Assembly (NCBI GenBank): GCA_026003615.1
Contig: BPHQ01000002.1
Location: forward strand, 62,001-126,000
Direction of reading: 5' to 3'
Origin: Bellilinea sp.
Lineage (GTDB): Bacteria; Chloroflexota; Anaerolineae; Anaerolineales; Anaerolineaceae
DNA: 64,000 nt
Shown: piece by piece, positions 63,358 through 64,000 of the stretch
Position numbering within the stretch: position 1 is the stretch's first letter
Layout: every line of letters begins with the position of its first letter
Translations under genes and position numbers: made by a program
The notes under the pieces: generated by a model
Database searches by the model: none
Told to the model about the DNA's origin: nothing
What the model saw: the letters and a program-made list of their open reading frames with translations, nothing else

Positions 63358-64000
63358 TCTTCCTCCAAGCGAAGAATGGCCATAAAGGCTTCCTGAGGAA
63401 TTTCCACATTCCCCACCATTTTCATGCGCTTTTTGCCCCGTTTCTGCTTTTCGAGCAATTTTTTCTTTCGAGTGATATCGCCGCCATAACATTTAGCCAG
63501 CACATCTTTACGCAGGGCTTTGACATTAGCACGCGAGATAATCCGCCCGTTTGCAGAAGCCTGAATGGCCACATCGAATAATTGACGGGGAATCAATTCT
63601 TTCAATTTGCTGACCAGCGCTTGTCCTTTGTGATAGGCATTATCACGATGGACAATTGTTGCCAGCGCATCAACCGGTTCGCCTCCCACCAGTACCTCCA
63701 ATTTGGTCAGGTTACCCGGCCGGTAATCCGCAAAATGATAGTCCATGGAGGCATAGCCGCGAGTACGGGATTTGAGCTCATCAAAAAAATCTACAATTAA
63801 CTCGGATAGAGGAATTTCAAAAGTCAATTGGACCCGCGTAGGGGCAGGATATTCCTGTTCTTTAAATATCCCTCGTCTTTTCTTAACCAATTCCATTACG
63901 GTGCCATAGTAATCTACTGGTGTAATGATCTGAAGAATCATCCATGGCTCACGAATTTCGGCAATCTGAGATTCTTCCGGTAGTTGCGCCGGTGAATCAA
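63354..64000 (-). CDS. lepA: Elongation factor 4 (LepA), C-terminal part only
   Basis: The reading frame enters from the right edge and ends at 63354; about 215 C-terminal residues are present. IAEIREPWMILQIITPVDYYG starts the EF-G V-like domain (split here by the window only, not by a frame break), and ANVKALRKDVLAKCYGGDITR with the terminal KLLEKQKRGKKRMK are the LepA-specific C-terminal domain. LepA is a ribosomal GTPase of about 600 residues; the GTPase domain lies outside the window. The following UPF0104 gene starts on its stop codon, so lepA leads into the glycan genes. Confidence 0.97.
   Translation of the reverse strand, partial: DSPAQLPEESQIAEIREPWMILQIITPVDYYGTVMELVKKRRGIFKEQEYPAPTRVQLTFEIPLSELIVDFFDELKSRTRGYASMDYHFADYRPGNLTKLEVLVGGEPVDALATIVHRDNAYHKGQALVSKLKELIPRQLFDVAIQASANGRIISRANVKALRKDVLAKCYGGDITRKKKLLEKQKRGKKRMKMVGNVEIPQEAFMAILRLEED

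Overview
The window is most likely chromosomal DNA of a Chloroflexota bacterium of the Anaerolineae type. This is inferred from several features: two members of the DUF2298 ('Chlor_Arch_YYY') membrane family, known mainly from Chloroflexi and archaea; several PMT/ArnT-like (GT39-type) glycosyltransferases; lipoproteins with Thr/Pro/Ala-rich linkers; a GH57/GH13 starch locus; and promoters of ordinary sigma-A type, often with an extended -10. I find 39 protein genes, two of them cut by the window edges (degV-like on the left, lepA on the right). There is no rRNA, tRNA, CRISPR array, insertion sequence or prophage. No stretch longer than 300 bases lacks a gene.

Left part (1-12.3 kb): an ECF sigma factor translationally coupled to a DegV-family gene; an S8 protease with a polytopic membrane N-terminus coupled to an M29 aminopeptidase; divergently, a monoacylglycerol-lipase-like hydrolase; then a serine hydroxymethyltransferase fused to glycine-cleavage T protein, a class I/II aminotransferase, and a convergent TGS-domain uridine-kinase-like protein.

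Starch/maltodextrin locus (12.4-26.2 kb, minus strand): ROK regulator, MalE-like lipoprotein, MalF, MalG, intracellular GH13, lipoprotein GH13, a GT39-type transferase fused to a seven-repeat propeller, and a lipoprotein GH57. The layout suggests that surface enzymes cut alpha-glucans, the ABC importer takes up oligosaccharides and the cytoplasmic GH13 finishes hydrolysis. A consensus promoter with an imperfect palindrome over its -35 precedes the ROK gene, and hairpins before and after malE probably set expression ratios. The ATPase (MalK/MsmX type) is not in the window.

Middle (26.3-31.4 kb, mostly plus strand): lipoate ligase/octanoyltransferase, DUF4230 protein, PhnD-like lipoprotein, SanA/DUF218 protein, HD-domain protein and a TIM-barrel/SnoaL protein.

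Right half (31.4-64 kb) is a 32.5 kb run entirely on the minus strand: gyrA-like topoisomerase gene, rpoC with its own promoter and terminator and no rpoB beside it, a signalling group (three histidine kinases and a C69 hydrolase), cmk, and a surface-glycan group (three GT39-type proteins, two DUF2298 modules, methyltransferase, GT4, CDP-paratose-epimerase-like enzyme, UPF0104 protein) after lepA. The most unusual items are the SHMT-GcvT fusion, the 1766-residue GT39-DUF2298 fusion, the GT39-propeller fusion, a symmetric -10 element shared by two divergent genes and an in-frame tandem duplication in a GT39 gene.
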